Assembly: GCA_965248255.1 (NCBI GenBank) | Contig: CBDFIW010000004.1 | Location: 2,604,001 to 2,668,000, forward strand | Direction of reading: 5' to 3' | Source of the DNA: JAKZVK01 sp965248255 | GTDB taxonomy: Bacteria; Acidobacteriota; Terriglobia; Bryobacterales; UBA6623 | DNA: 64,000 nt | Shown here: piece by piece, positions 34,500 through 43,433 of the stretch | Position numbering within the stretch: position 1 is the stretch's first letter | Layout of the letters: each line of letters opens with the position of its first letter | Position numbers and translations under genes: made by a program | The notes under the pieces: generated by a model | Databases searched by the model: none | What the model was told of the DNA's origin: nothing | What the model saw: only the letters and a program-made list of their open reading frames with translations

Positions 34500-35249
34500 A
34501 ATGTGTTCCTGGATGATGTATCAACCGAGTCGTCCGAGCTCATCGGGCATATCAACCCCGAACCGTGTTCTCGCTACCTGCCATGGTCCGCTCAAAGGGG
34601 CTGCTCACCGTGCGTAACGCATGTCGAGCCCGTGGGCGAGTTGCGAGAACGCAACCTCGCGCCAACATTTCGTCAGCTCCCGGCACCGCTTCATGCGCGA
34701 AGGACCCAGTACGAACTGGCACGCCATCCTTTTCGCTACGCTGAGTTTCTGCGGTCTCGCATTGATCTGCACGAGCTCAGCGCTGTCTTCAGCGCGAGCC
34801 CACGCAACCCAGCCACCCGCGGACGGCCAAAGGCTTAACCGAAACCCGAGCAGGCCGTCGAGCAGGTAACCTCTCGCCAATTGTCTCATCGCTGTCCATC
34901 CTACCATGTGGCGTAAGCCTCCAGGCTTGCCGAGAACCGATTCCTCGGTTCTCAGGACAGCAAACAACCGAGCACTCGCTCCCGACCGCAAACCTCAAGT
35001 CTCGGGCAATCAAGACTCGCCACTGCACCCCGGCACCACATAAAACCCAACCTGCCAGTCTGAGGTGGACACCCCCGCTACCGTCCCCAACCAGTCGAGT
35101 GGTACAATCAGCTCCTTCCTGCTCGGCTGGGAGAAGGTGCTAGGTGTCGCTCCGGCTGTGTAGATGCTTCGTACACCTCCACAAGCCGGCGCTCCTATAA
35201 GCTCTCCTCGACCGATTTCGTGGCGGCGCTGTATCGCCCCCTCCGCACT
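34500..35249. other. Intergenic stretch without recognised gene
   Basis: 750 bases between the start of the DUF1553 gene and the methyltransferase pseudogene. Frames of 80-130 codons exist on both strands (around 34605-34991) but show no recognisable domain, and I found no basis to call any of them a gene. No RNA gene seen. Confidence 0.5.
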
Positions 35250-35824
35250 ATGAAAAGAAGCGTCCTCGCAGTCTTAGTAATCTTGTTCTTGATCGCCGCG
35301 GTCTTTTTCGTTGCGTTTCGGACAGAGATCAACTTTTATATCGGCGAGAAGGTCGCGAGGGTTGTGCGTCCCGTTGTCCGCCGGGAACTACACAGTGTCA
35401 CGTCTCATCTCGTCGACAGCCAAATGGCGGCGTTGGAGACGATGCGGTTCATCGACGCGAATCTTTCCCGGGTGGAGAGCTTCGGCTCTCGCTTCGATCT
35501 CCTCCGTCATAGCCTAGGGAAGGCGGACCCGGACCTGGGGGGGACCCTATTGCGAGTTTGGAGTTTTCAAGGGCGAAAGCATCAACTTCATCGCCTCCGA
35601 GACGAGCCACACCATTCATGGTTTTGATTCCTTTGAGGGGCTGCCGGAGGAATGGAGGCCCGGTTTCCCCAAAGCGGCCTTCGAGCTAGAGCAGATTCCT
35701 GAGGTTCGACGGAATGTCGTCCTCCACAAAGGATGGTTTGAAGACACCTTACCTGTGTTCACAAAAAAATACGAACGACCCATCGAGTTCGGTCACTTCG
35801 ACCCCGACCTGTACTCGTCGACTA
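35250..35824 (+). pseudogene. Membrane-anchored class I methyltransferase (TylF/MycF-like), broken
   Basis: ATG 35250 opens a membrane anchor (MKRSVLAVLVILFLIAAVFF). After a linker (ALETMRFIDANLSRV) the frame is lost at a run of seven G (35537-35543); with six G it continues as GGPYCEFGVFKGESINFIA, HTIHGFDSFEGLPEEW and VVLHKGWFEDTLPVF, a macrocin-O-methyltransferase-type SAM domain, to HFDPDLYSST. There IS-alpha copy 3 cuts it at TA. Beyond the element one codon (TK) still fits, but the rest of the family's C-terminus is not found and a stop follows after about a dozen codons. The substrate cannot be inferred. Confidence 0.75.
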
Positions 35825-35846
35825 TTGACTTCCGCATAATATAGAG

Positions 35847-36338
35847 TCAGTCAAAACAAAGAGAAGACTGTTTCCAGAAGGCCGTGATCAAACGCGGTTT
35901 GCGGTACATGCGGCGGAGTGCCTTGCGGGCCCGCTCGTTCAGCTCGCCGTAGTCTTTCGGACAGACGTTCGGCAACTCGTGCTGCTTCCAGTAAGCCCAG
36001 ATGTATTCCACCGGATTCAACTCCGGCGCATAGGGTGGCAAGTACTCGGTTGCGATGTGGCCTTCGGAGAGTTCGATGAACTCTTGCACCAGGCGGCTAC
36101 GGTGCGCCGGCAGCCGATCCCAGACGATCAGCAGCGGGCGATCGATATGACGTACCAACGCCTTGAGAAAGTCGGTCACTTGCTCTTTGCCGATCGCACC
36201 GGGATAGAGCCGGAAGTAGAAGTTACGCAGCGTCAGCCCCGCCGAGACGGAAAGCTTCTCCCAGTTGAAGTTAAACTGCAGCACCGGTGTTTGGCCACGT
36301 GGCGCCCAGGTGCGGCAGCGATGCGGCTTCTGACTCAA
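35847..36338 (-). CDS. IS-alpha copy 3 orfB
   Basis: Catalytic half of the IS630-type transposase, identical in product to copy 2 (KEQVTDFLK). The second Asp and the Glu of the DDE triad are present; the first Asp (FIDES) is encoded upstream within the overlap with orfA. Confidence 0.85.
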   Translation of the reverse strand: MSQKPHRCRTWAPRGQTPVLQFNFNWEKLSVSAGLTLRNFYFRLYPGAIGKEQVTDFLKALVRHIDRPLLIVWDRLPAHRSRLVQEFIELSEGHIATEYLPPYAPELNPVEYIWAYWKQHELPNVCPKDYGELNERARKALRRMYRKPRLITAFWKQSSLCFD

Positions 36339-36861
36339 TCCGCTTTCGTCGATGAAGACGAGCGTACGGCCTTCGTTTTGGGCTTTTTTTAATGCGCTTC
36401 CAGGTCTTGCGCTTCCAGGTGCGGATCCGCTCTTCGTTGCGCTCGCGCGCCTTTCCGGCCGGGCGTTGCGGGCTCCAGTCGAGCGCTCGCAGGATCTTCC
36501 AGGCGTGGCCTGCGTGGTATGCGACCCCGAACTCGTCTCCGGTCAGCCGAGCCACCCGCGGACAGCTCCACAGGGGCGTTGGGAAGCCGTGGGCTTCCGG
36601 GCCTTCCAGCAGCAGCGACGTCAGGCGTTCGCGTTGTGCGGCATCGAGGAGCGGCTTGCGTCCGGCGCGCCCGGCCTGGCGGAGTCCGGCCGCACCCTGC
36701 TCGCGGTATTGCCGCCGCCACTCACTGACGGTTTGGCGAGCGACGTTCAGCCGTCTCGCCGTCTCGGACTGATTGTGGCCTTGGTGGAGCAGCCGCATCG
36801 CTTCGAAACGGCGCTTCTCCAGCGCCTTGAAATCCCGCTTCACACCTTTGGGGTTGCCCAT
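36271..36861 (-). CDS. IS-alpha copy 3 orfA
   Basis: DNA-binding half of the transposase from ATG 36861, helix-turn-helix SETARRLNVARQTVSEW. It has seven A at the junction as in copy 2, so the zero frame ends in the same long alternative C-terminus and must be shifted to reach orfB. Confidence 0.82.
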   Translation of the reverse strand: MGNPKGVKRDFKALEKRRFEAMRLLHQGHNQSETARRLNVARQTVSEWRRQYREQGAAGLRQAGRAGRKPLLDAAQRERLTSLLLEGPEAHGFPTPLWSCPRVARLTGDEFGVAYHAGHAWKILRALDWSPQRPAGKARERNEERIRTWKRKTWKRIKKSPKRRPYARLHRRKRIESEAASLPHLGATWPNTGAAV

Positions 36862-36919
36862 ACATATATAGATGCCCCACACTGTCAAAAAGTGTCATAA
36901 TAATTTGCGGGATTAAATA

Positions 36920-37236
36920 AGCTGATCGCTGCACAGTCACAGCAAGAGCACAGATAGTAACCACTCCCTAGAGTTGGCCACGTACTAGACACGCAACGTC
37001 GCGGGTCCAGCGGAACCCTCTCGGTCCCGGCGTACAACAGGGAGTCATCGACCGAACGACGTGCTTGGCGGTTCGTGTCACTCGTACTGCCGGCAAGGTG
37101 GACACCCGGTTGAGGGTCCCGGGTCGTCCCGGAGTTCGGCCGATGCGATAGAGTTGGAAGCGAGTTTTTGCATAGAGTGCGACGTGCCGACCGCGTGCAA
37201 CGGCGACGACTTTTGGCACACCAGCAGGCGAACCCC
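36920..37236. other. Intergenic stretch after IS-alpha copy 3
   Basis: 317 bases. The first twelve codons continue the interrupted methyltransferase frame (K-L-I-A-A-Q) before a stop. The remainder shows no recognisable gene or RNA. It presumably holds the promoter of the PLP-enzyme gene, but no convincing -35/-10 pair was found. Confidence 0.5.
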
Positions 37237-37244
37237 AGGAGGTG
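37237..37244 (+). promoter_or_regulatory. Ribosome-binding site deciding a GTG start
   Basis: AGGAGGTG lies 4 bases before GTG 37249. This strong Shine-Dalgarno sequence fixes the start at GTG 37249 rather than at the upstream in-frame codon near 37168, which would put about 27 irrelevant residues before the Tat signal. Confidence 0.85.
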
Positions 37245-37248
37245 CATC

Positions 37249-38460
37249 GTGAAAAGATCCCGAACCCGAAGAAGCTTTCTGCGGGCCACCGCGGTGGGTG
37301 CTACGGCGGCCGGCGTATCCGGTTGTGGGGAGTCGGCGCAGTCGACGGTCGGCGCAAGCGGCGCTACGGTGACCTACGAGAGTCTCGGTGTACGCCACGT
37401 CATCAACGGCGTGGGCGTCGTTACGACACTCGGCGGGTCCATCATGCCCCCCGAAGTCATGGCCACGATGGTCGAGGCGTCGAAGCACTTTATCTCTCTA
37501 CCCGACCTGCAAACAAAGGCCGGCAAGAGGATTGCGGAAATCATCGGCGTGCCCGCGGCCATGATTTGTTGCGGCGCGGCCTCGGGGCTGACCGTAGGGA
37601 CGGCCGCCTGCATCACGGGCGGCGACGACCAGAAGTTGCGCAAGCTGCCCGACACGACCGGCATGCCCAACGAGGTGGTGGTCCAGAAGAGTCATCGCTT
37701 CGGTTTCGATACGCAGATCTGGGCCGCCGGCGCCAAGCCGGTTGAGGTCGAAACGCGCGAGGAGCTTGAGAAAGCCATCAACGAGAACACAGCGATGATG
37801 TTCTTCTTGAACGTCGCTGAGCCCAAGGGCCAAATCAAGCGAGCTGAGTGGATCGAGGTCGCCAAGAAACACCAGATTCCGTCAATGAACGACTGTGCGT
37901 CCGACGTCCCACCGGTGGAGCGTCTGCATCAGTACGTCGGCGAAGGCTTCGATCTGGTGGTCTTTTCCGGGGGCAAGGGCCTGATCGGGCCTCAGGCGAG
38001 CGGCCTGGTCGTAGGGCGGTCCGACCTGGTGGAGGGGGCGCAGAAGGCGATCAGTCCCCGCGCGGGAATCGGTCGCGGCATGAAGGTGGGCAAAGAGGAA
38101 ATCATGGGCCTGGTCGCCGCCGTGGAACGCTACCACCGGATCGACCACGCCGCCGAGCGGAAGGAACTCGATGCGCGCGCCGAGCACGTCATACAGACCG
38201 TGGGCGCTGTCGACGGTGTGGAGACGGAGCTTCACATCCCTACCATCGCCAACCGTGTCCCCCACGTCCTGGTGCGCTGGGACGAGCAAAAGAAGGGGCT
38301 CACAGCCAAGCAGGCCGGCCAGAAGCTACACGACGGAGAGCCTTCGAGCGCGGTTTCTCAAACCGAGGGTGGCCTGCGCATTTCGATGTGGATGCTCCAA
38401 CCTGGCGAGCATCGTGTCGTGGCCTCGCGGGTGAAAGAAGTCCTCACCTCGCTAGGTTAG
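37249..38460 (+). CDS. Exported SelA-like PLP-dependent lipoprotein (aminotransferase class V fold)
   Basis: A 403-residue protein with a twin-arginine signal (RTRRSFLRATAVGATAAG) running into a lipobox-like VSGC, so it is probably exported folded and lipidated. The mature part is a fold-type I PLP enzyme of the SelA/D-glucosaminate-6-phosphate ammonia-lyase group: VRHVINGVGVVTTLGGSIMP, AAMICCGAASGLTVGTAACI, then the PLP-binding lysine in LVVFSGGKGLIGPQASG (Lys 243). PLP enzymes are normally cytosolic. Tat export would carry the holoenzyme across. Substrate unknown; an amino acid or amino sugar is likely. A Tat-exported dipeptidase is encoded about 350 bases downstream on the same strand. Confidence 0.82.
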   Translation: MKRSRTRRSFLRATAVGATAAGVSGCGESAQSTVGASGATVTYESLGVRHVINGVGVVTTLGGSIMPPEVMATMVEASKHFISLPDLQTKAGKRIAEIIGVPAAMICCGAASGLTVGTAACITGGDDQKLRKLPDTTGMPNEVVVQKSHRFGFDTQIWAAGAKPVEVETREELEKAINENTAMMFFLNVAEPKGQIKRAEWIEVAKKHQIPSMNDCASDVPPVERLHQYVGEGFDLVVFSGGKGLIGPQASGLVVGRSDLVEGAQKAISPRAGIGRGMKVGKEEIMGLVAAVERYHRIDHAAERKELDARAEHVIQTVGAVDGVETELHIPTIANRVPHVLVRWDEQKKGLTAKQAGQKLHDGEPSSAVSQTEGGLRISMWMLQPGEHRVVASRVKEVLTSLG

Positions 38461-38556
38461 GCGGCCCTGACCTCGGCGAACTCACTTTCGGAACTCGGCG
38501 GGGGGACGGGAAGTCCATCCTGTCTGCGGCCCTCGCAAGCTCTCCGCCCCCTGGCC

Positions 38557-38718
38557 ATGCCTTTGCTCGCGCTGTTCGTCTGGATTCTGATCAACAAGCA
38601 GAGCGTCGCCCGGGAGCACAAGCCGTCGGCGTTGCTGAACTTAGGCATGGCGATCACGGTGGCGTTCTCGTTCTACATGCTGTATCTCGCGGCCATTGGA
38701 TTCCTCAGCCGGGACTGA
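38557..38718 (+). pseudogene. Two-helix membrane fragment, possible transporter C-terminus
   Basis: A 53-codon frame from ATG 38557: MPLLALFVWILINKQSVARE, a linker, then a second hydrophobic helix (AITVAFSFYMLYLAAIGFLS), ending RD-stop. In-frame codons just upstream read QALRPLA, as if it were the end of a longer permease such as an Nramp-type transporter. No further helices are readable upstream, so it is either a remnant or a genuine small membrane protein. The length of hydrophobic coding sequence makes chance unlikely. Confidence 0.45.
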
Positions 38719-38809
38719 GAACCTTCTTTTCGCGAACGGAATGCTCCCGTCTGGTTTCGGTGCGTGGCGCGTCTGCGTTAGGATCGATTCGGCATAGAGC
38801 GGAGTCGGT

Positions 38810-39958
38810 ATGAAAACCAGACGTGAGTTCCTGACTAGAACGGCAACCGGCAGCGTGGCGAGCCTTCTGGCATCCGGCGTTGCATCGGGTGCCACAAAGG
38901 AAAAGCACACAAAGAAAACGGTCACCCTCGAACAAGCCCAAGAAGTTCACAACCGGGCTCTCATCATCGACGGCCACAACGACGTACCGGTCGAGCGGGT
39001 CCACCGGGGCGAGATTCCCTTCGGATGGAAAGAGCGCGACCTTGCCTACCACACCGACATCCCCCGCATGAAGGAGACCGGATACGACGCTGCGTTCTTC
39101 ATCGTCGGCAACGGTCCGACCGCTAACGTGTGGATCACGATCGAGAACGTGCTTGACCAGATCGACAAGCACCCCAACGACCTCATGCTGGTGCTCTCCT
39201 CCCAGGACGCCGTCCGCGCCGCGGAAGAGCGAAAGATCGGCATCCTGATGGCCATCGAGGGCATTGGCCGCTGGATCGACGGCAAAGTCGATATCGTCCG
39301 GCTCCTTCATCGTCTTGGCGTGCGATCGGTGGCGGTTACTCATGGCGAAGGCGGAAAGGAACCGACTTTTCTCCAGGGAACGAAAAGCCCCTATGGTCCC
39401 TGTACGCCCGCTGACAGGGAAAGCGAGCGCAAGAACGCCGGCGGGTTATCGGCGTTGGGCCACGACATTCTTAAGGCGAACCACGAGCTGCACATCATCA
39501 CCGACCTGGCCCACATCAACGACAAGTCGTACTTCGAAGTACTCGAGACCATCTCCCGGCCGCCGATCGTAAGCCACACGGCGGTGTTTTCGCTCTGCCA
39601 TCACTGGCGTTGTTTGACGGACGACCAGATCAAAGCGCTTGCCGCCTCCGGCGGGGCCATGGGAATCGCCTTCGCGCCGGCGTTCATCCACCCCGACCCC
39701 CAGCAAGCCACCATCGACCGTTTCGTGGAGCATATATGCTACGTGGCCGACCTCGTGGGCATCGACTATGCCGGCATCGGCACCGACTTCGACGGGCTGG
39801 GCCGCACGACCCCCGTGGTGCCGGAGATGTCACAGCTTGTCCATCTCACCCGCAGCATGCTGGCCCACGGCATGTCGGAGGCGGAGATTCGGAAGGTCTG
39901 GGGCGGCAACTTTCTACGCCTACTAAGGAAGAATATCGATCCACCATCCGCCGGCTGA
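38810..39958 (+). CDS. Tat-exported membrane dipeptidase (peptidase M19)
   Basis: A 382-residue binuclear zinc dipeptidase of the renal dipeptidase family. The Tat signal is MKTRREFLTRTATGSVASLL. Metal ligands are recognisable: the H-x-D motif in IIDGHNDVPVE (about residues 52-60), Glu in LMAIEGIGRW, His in PPIVSHTAVF and HHWRCL, and Asp in GIGTDFDGLGR. M19 enzymes cleave dipeptides, including those with a C-terminal D-residue, and dehydropeptides. A periplasmic location fits peptidoglycan-peptide or nutrient turnover and may link to the exported PLP enzyme upstream. Confidence 0.92.
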   Translation: MKTRREFLTRTATGSVASLLASGVASGATKEKHTKKTVTLEQAQEVHNRALIIDGHNDVPVERVHRGEIPFGWKERDLAYHTDIPRMKETGYDAAFFIVGNGPTANVWITIENVLDQIDKHPNDLMLVLSSQDAVRAAEERKIGILMAIEGIGRWIDGKVDIVRLLHRLGVRSVAVTHGEGGKEPTFLQGTKSPYGPCTPADRESERKNAGGLSALGHDILKANHELHIITDLAHINDKSYFEVLETISRPPIVSHTAVFSLCHHWRCLTDDQIKALAASGGAMGIAFAPAFIHPDPQQATIDRFVEHICYVADLVGIDYAGIGTDFDGLGRTTPVVPEMSQLVHLTRSMLAHGMSEAEIRKVWGGNFLRLLRKNIDPPSAG

Positions 39959-40025
39959 GCCCGCACGACCGGCAACGGTATACGTCGTTGGCGCTTCCGG
40001 GCACGGTCGCTTGGGCGGATGGCTG

Positions 40026-41195
40026 CTAAGGGCTATCCGCGCCGTCGGTTAGCCAGGCCAGGTTGAAACGGGCCAAGATGAACTTCGAATACTTCTCTGC
40101 TTCGTAGAGACACAGCACCGTTTTGTCGGGCGCAATCGCCAGATCCGAGTAGGCGGACGAGCCGGGCTGGAGGACCTTCGCCACCGGCCATGTCTGGCAC
40201 TCGTCGTAGCTCATGCGCACGGTCAACTGGGCGCGCTCGGTTCGGCTCGATGGGTGTGCGAGGAGGACGCGGTTCTTACCGTCCGCGTCGGCGGTCGTGT
40301 AACGCACCACGCTTCCCTGCACGGAGGGCTCGGGCATTCCCGCGTCGAACTCGACCTTCGACCACGTCTCGCCGCCGTCCTCGCTCCAGGAGTAGGCCCG
40401 CATGCGCTTCTGCTGGCGGCTGCGCATGTTCATATAGATGCGTCCGCCCTCGGTCTCGACTGACATCGACTCGTCGGAGAGATCCATGTCGAGCGGCTCG
40501 CTGCGCTTCCAGGTCTCGCCGTGGTCGTCGCTGTACATCGTGTAGGAGAACTGCACTTTGCCCCAATTGGCCGGCCGCCAGGTCTTCGGTCCCGGCGAGA
40601 GGTCGCCCCAGCTTGAGGCCAACAGGCGTCCGCTCGAGAGCTGAATACCGTGCCCCGGACCCGCACCGAAGTAGCTCCAACTGGGGTCGGTCACCTGGTC
40701 GGTAATCTCGCGCGGCTCGGCCCAGGTGGCTCCGTCGTCGGCGCTTCTCGTGACGAACATGCGCTGATTGTTTTTGCAGAAGACGAAGACGACTTCGCCC
40801 GTCTCGTCATCGACGATGGGCGTGGGCTGATTGACCGACAGGTCGCCGTCGTCGAAAAGCACCTGGAGATCGCCCCACGTCCGCCCGTGATCGATGCTTC
40901 GTTTCAGCACCATGTTGATATCGGCATCGTCGGCGCAGCGGTCCACGCGCCCTTCGGCAAAGGCAAGCACGGTTCCGCCCGGGCTGACGACGAGCGCCGG
41001 GATGCGAAAGCAAGCGTAGCCCTCCTCGCCTTTGCTGAAGACGGTGATTTTTTCAAGGAGCGGCTCGACTGGTGTACGGGTCGGCGTTTGCGTCGGGCCG
41101 CATACTGCGAACCAGACCACGACCACGCCGAGCAGCAAACTGGCAAGCTTGGGTACGCGGCAGGTGATTCCTACAAACGGTTGAATCCGTATCAT
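40026..41195 (-). CDS. Secreted exo-alpha-sialidase (BNR-repeat neuraminidase)
   Basis: A 389-residue six-bladed propeller enzyme. An N-terminal hydrophobic signal (LASLLLGVVVVWFAVCG) may be a lipoprotein signal (AVCG). The catalytic Arg is in the YACFRIPALVV motif, followed by an acidic FAEGR-type loop (AFAEGRVDRCADDAD). Four Asp boxes are seen: SIDHGRTW, SADDGATW, SDDHGETW and SEDGGETW. It would release terminal sialic acids or related sugars from glycans. It is convergent with the dipeptidase gene (67 bases), and its start lies 10 bases after the stop of the kinase gene on the same strand. Confidence 0.88.
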   Translation of the reverse strand: MIRIQPFVGITCRVPKLASLLLGVVVVWFAVCGPTQTPTRTPVEPLLEKITVFSKGEEGYACFRIPALVVSPGGTVLAFAEGRVDRCADDADINMVLKRSIDHGRTWGDLQVLFDDGDLSVNQPTPIVDDETGEVVFVFCKNNQRMFVTRSADDGATWAEPREITDQVTDPSWSYFGAGPGHGIQLSSGRLLASSWGDLSPGPKTWRPANWGKVQFSYTMYSDDHGETWKRSEPLDMDLSDESMSVETEGGRIYMNMRSRQQKRMRAYSWSEDGGETWSKVEFDAGMPEPSVQGSVVRYTTADADGKNRVLLAHPSSRTERAQLTVRMSYDECQTWPVAKVLQPGSSAYSDLAIAPDKTVLCLYEAEKYSKFILARFNLAWLTDGADSP

Positions 41196-41205
41196 GTCCG
41201 ATACT

Positions 41206-43011
41206 TTACCGCCTGGAAGGGGAATCCGCGGATCTCAAAACCAAGATCCGCGCTACGGGCTCCGGGCCGACGTCAAATGGCTGCGCAAAAAGCGTGTCGC
41301 CTAGCACGTAAACGAGATAGCCTTGCGGATGCGATGCCCTGGGAGGTGCGTACCAGACTCGGCTCGAGGCCTGGAGCAAGGGCTTCGTCTCGTTCACTTG
41401 TGTCCGCGAAGGCGCAATGTCGAGGTTTCCCAAGAAGACGGAGTTTTCGATTTCCCCTGTCTCTTCCTGCTGTATGTAGAGAAAGCGTTGGCCATCTGGC
41501 AAGAACCGGGGATGGCGGTGACTGAAAGCGCCGCCTGCTTCGGAAAGAGCCATAACCACGGTGGGTTCGCCGCCCGCGGATGACACGCGCTGTAACGGCG
41601 AGCTGATCCCAGGCGCGAAAACAATGACGCCCGATCCCTGATCGTCCTCCGCCCACGTGCCCCCACGTCCCCTGAATGCGTCGGACAGCGTTTGCGGCGG
41701 TCCGCCCGTGGTATCGATTTTCTTCAGCTTGCCGTCAGCGAAGAAGGCCAGATAGCGGTTGTCGGGCGACCAGAAGGGAAACTGGGCGCCTTCCGTGCCG
41801 GGTAGAGAGGTCGCTTCCAGAGAATCGAACGGCCTGACCCACAGACTCCTGGTGTTGTCGGCGAGGCCGACGAACGCCAGCTTGGTGCCGTCTGGAGAAA
41901 GTACAGGTGGCGCCGTCTCTCCACTTTCGAAAACGACGCCCTCGGGCGGGTCGATCGTAAAGGTGATGGGCTGGGGCGGGGAGGGTTGCGTCGTGAGGTA
42001 GAGCCAAGCGAAGACGGCGGCGGCTGCAAGGAATGCGGCCGCGAGAGCCATCCAGATCCGCCCGCCGATCGTGGCAGGTGCCGCTGTCGGAGCAGGGGGA
42101 GCAACATGCTCCGTCGCGACTTTCGGCGATTCGCCGTGCGGACCGGCAAGGGCGCCCGTAGCTGCTCCCGTTCGCAGAATCGTCGAGCGCCCCGACTTGA
42201 GTTTCTCGGCGCACGTTCGTAAATCGACGATCGCGTCCGCTGAGGTCTGGTAGCGGTCCTGCGGGTCCTTCGCCAGGCATTTCGCAGCAATGAACTCCAA
42301 CTCCATCGGAAGACCTGCTCGAATCGAAATGAGCTGCGCTGGCTCTTCGTGGACGATCTCATAAAGCAGCGCCTGGTCGTATTCGCCTTGAAACGGCCGC
42401 TGCCCTCGGACCATCTCGTACAGAACAACGCCGAGCGCCCAGATGTCAGAGCGGTTGTCTACGTCCATCCCCTGGGCCTGTTCGGGCGAGATGTAGGCGA
42501 CGGTGCCCATCGTCTGATTGGCTTTGGTGAGACGCGAGGCTTCCGTTAGGTGTGCCAGGCCGAAATCCATGATGGTGGCACGGCCTTTGGCGTCCACCAT
42601 CACATTGGCCGGCTTGATGTCCCGGTGGACAACGCCCTTCTCATGCGCCGCTTCCAGGCCGTCGGCGATCTGGCGGCCGATGTCGAGTGCTTCCTTCAGT
42701 GGCAGCGGCCCTCGCTCGACGCGGGCTTCGAGCGGCTCCCCATCGATGAAGGCCATCGAAAGGAACGTCTTCCCCTCCGCCTCAGCGATCTCGTACACCG
42801 GACAGATGTTGGGATGGTGTAGACCCGCTGCCGCCTTGGCCTCGCGCAGAAAGCGTGCCTTGGCTTCGTCGTCATTGAGCAGATGCGCGGCCAGAAACTT
42901 CAGCGCGACGGTCCGCTCTAGCTTGGTGTCCTCGGCCTTATAGACGACACCCATCCCGCCCTCACCGAGCTTCTCGGTGATCTTGTAATGCGAGATCGTT
43001 CGGCCGATCAT
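41206..43011 (-). CDS. Ser/Thr protein kinase with transmembrane helix and PD40-type repeats (C-terminus short)
   Basis: 601 residues. The kinase domain covers about 8-275: GEGGMGVVYKAED, catalytic Lys in VALKFL, HRDIKPANVM and IMDFGLAHL. A single transmembrane helix follows near 318-342 (IWMALAAAFLAAAAVFAWL). The outside domain contains TolB/WD40-like repeats (APPVLSPDGTKLAFVG, QFPFWSPDNRYLAFFADG, HPRFLPDGQRFLYI). Family members in Acidobacteriota typically run to 850-950 residues with more repeats. This one ends abruptly after LVYVLGDTLFAQPFDVGPEP, so the propeller is probably truncated at the 3' end by a deletion. Confidence 0.87.
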   Translation of the reverse strand: MIGRTISHYKITEKLGEGGMGVVYKAEDTKLERTVALKFLAAHLLNDDEAKARFLREAKAAAGLHHPNICPVYEIAEAEGKTFLSMAFIDGEPLEARVERGPLPLKEALDIGRQIADGLEAAHEKGVVHRDIKPANVMVDAKGRATIMDFGLAHLTEASRLTKANQTMGTVAYISPEQAQGMDVDNRSDIWALGVVLYEMVRGQRPFQGEYDQALLYEIVHEEPAQLISIRAGLPMELEFIAAKCLAKDPQDRYQTSADAIVDLRTCAEKLKSGRSTILRTGAATGALAGPHGESPKVATEHVAPPAPTAAPATIGGRIWMALAAAFLAAAAVFAWLYLTTQPSPPQPITFTIDPPEGVVFESGETAPPVLSPDGTKLAFVGLADNTRSLWVRPFDSLEATSLPGTEGAQFPFWSPDNRYLAFFADGKLKKIDTTGGPPQTLSDAFRGRGGTWAEDDQGSGVIVFAPGISSPLQRVSSAGGEPTVVMALSEAGGAFSHRHPRFLPDGQRFLYIQQEETGEIENSVFLGNLDIAPSRTQVNETKPLLQASSRVWYAPPRASHPQGYLVYVLGDTLFAQPFDVGPEPVARILVLRSADSPSRR

Positions 43012-43109
43012 GCCGGTCCAATTCTACCGCCACAGCATAGGTGGCGAAAACAACGCTGCCATCTGTATCAAGGATCACCCTAGGGACGCGCCGCCGCCTC
43101 TTCCCTGCT

Positions 43110-43433
43110 TTATCCCTGCGGCTGCACGCTGATCTGGACTTCAACTTGTCGACCCAAGCGATCGACGATCGTCATCAGCCGGTCGATCGTAAAGCGATTG
43201 AGCTTGGCGTTACGGATGCGGGCGAAATCGGCGTGGTTGATGCCGGTCCGCTCTTGCGCCTTGCGCGTCGAGAGCCCTTCATCGTCCAAGATGCCGATGA
43301 TCTCCGCAGCCAGGATGGCCTTGGTCTGCTCGACGTCAACGGCCGGGTGGCCGAGGTCGCGGAACACGTTGCCGCTGCCGCGCACGAGCTCAAAACCGTC
43401 TTCGTCAGCCGTCGATCCCAGTCCCTCCTTCAT
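43110..43433 (-). CDS. XRE-type helix-turn-helix antitoxin-like regulator
   Basis: A 107-residue protein from ATG 43433, in a 4-base ATGA overlap with the stop of brnA; an upstream start at 43517 is less likely. The segment FRDLGHPAVDVEQTKAILAA, IIGILDDEGLSTRKAQERTG and RIRNAKLNRFTIDRLMTIV is typical of HigA-like HTH_37 regulators, normally partners of RelE/HigB toxins. No such toxin is adjacent. As third gene of a brnT-brnA operon it could be an additional regulator. Confidence 0.8.
   Translation of the reverse strand: MKEGLGSTADEDGFELVRGSGNVFRDLGHPAVDVEQTKAILAAEIIGILDDEGLSTRKAQERTGINHADFARIRNAKLNRFTIDRLMTIVDRLGRQVEVQISVQPQG

Larger units (their letters stand above)
35825..36917 (-). mobile_element. 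IS-alpha copy 3 (1093 bp)
   Basis: TA flanks at 35823-35824 and 36918-36919. Both terminal repeats have begun to diverge (TTGACTTCCGC and TTTAATCCCGC, where copies 1 and 2 have TTGACTCCCGC and TTGAATCCCGC). Seven A at the orf junction (T7 at 36384-36390). Same orientation as copy 2, opposite to copy 1. Confidence 0.93.

Noticed and set aside
34605..34991. A 128-codon minus-strand gene in the 34.5-35.2 kb gap
   Set aside because: No domain, no ribosome-binding site seen, and a competing frame on the other strand.
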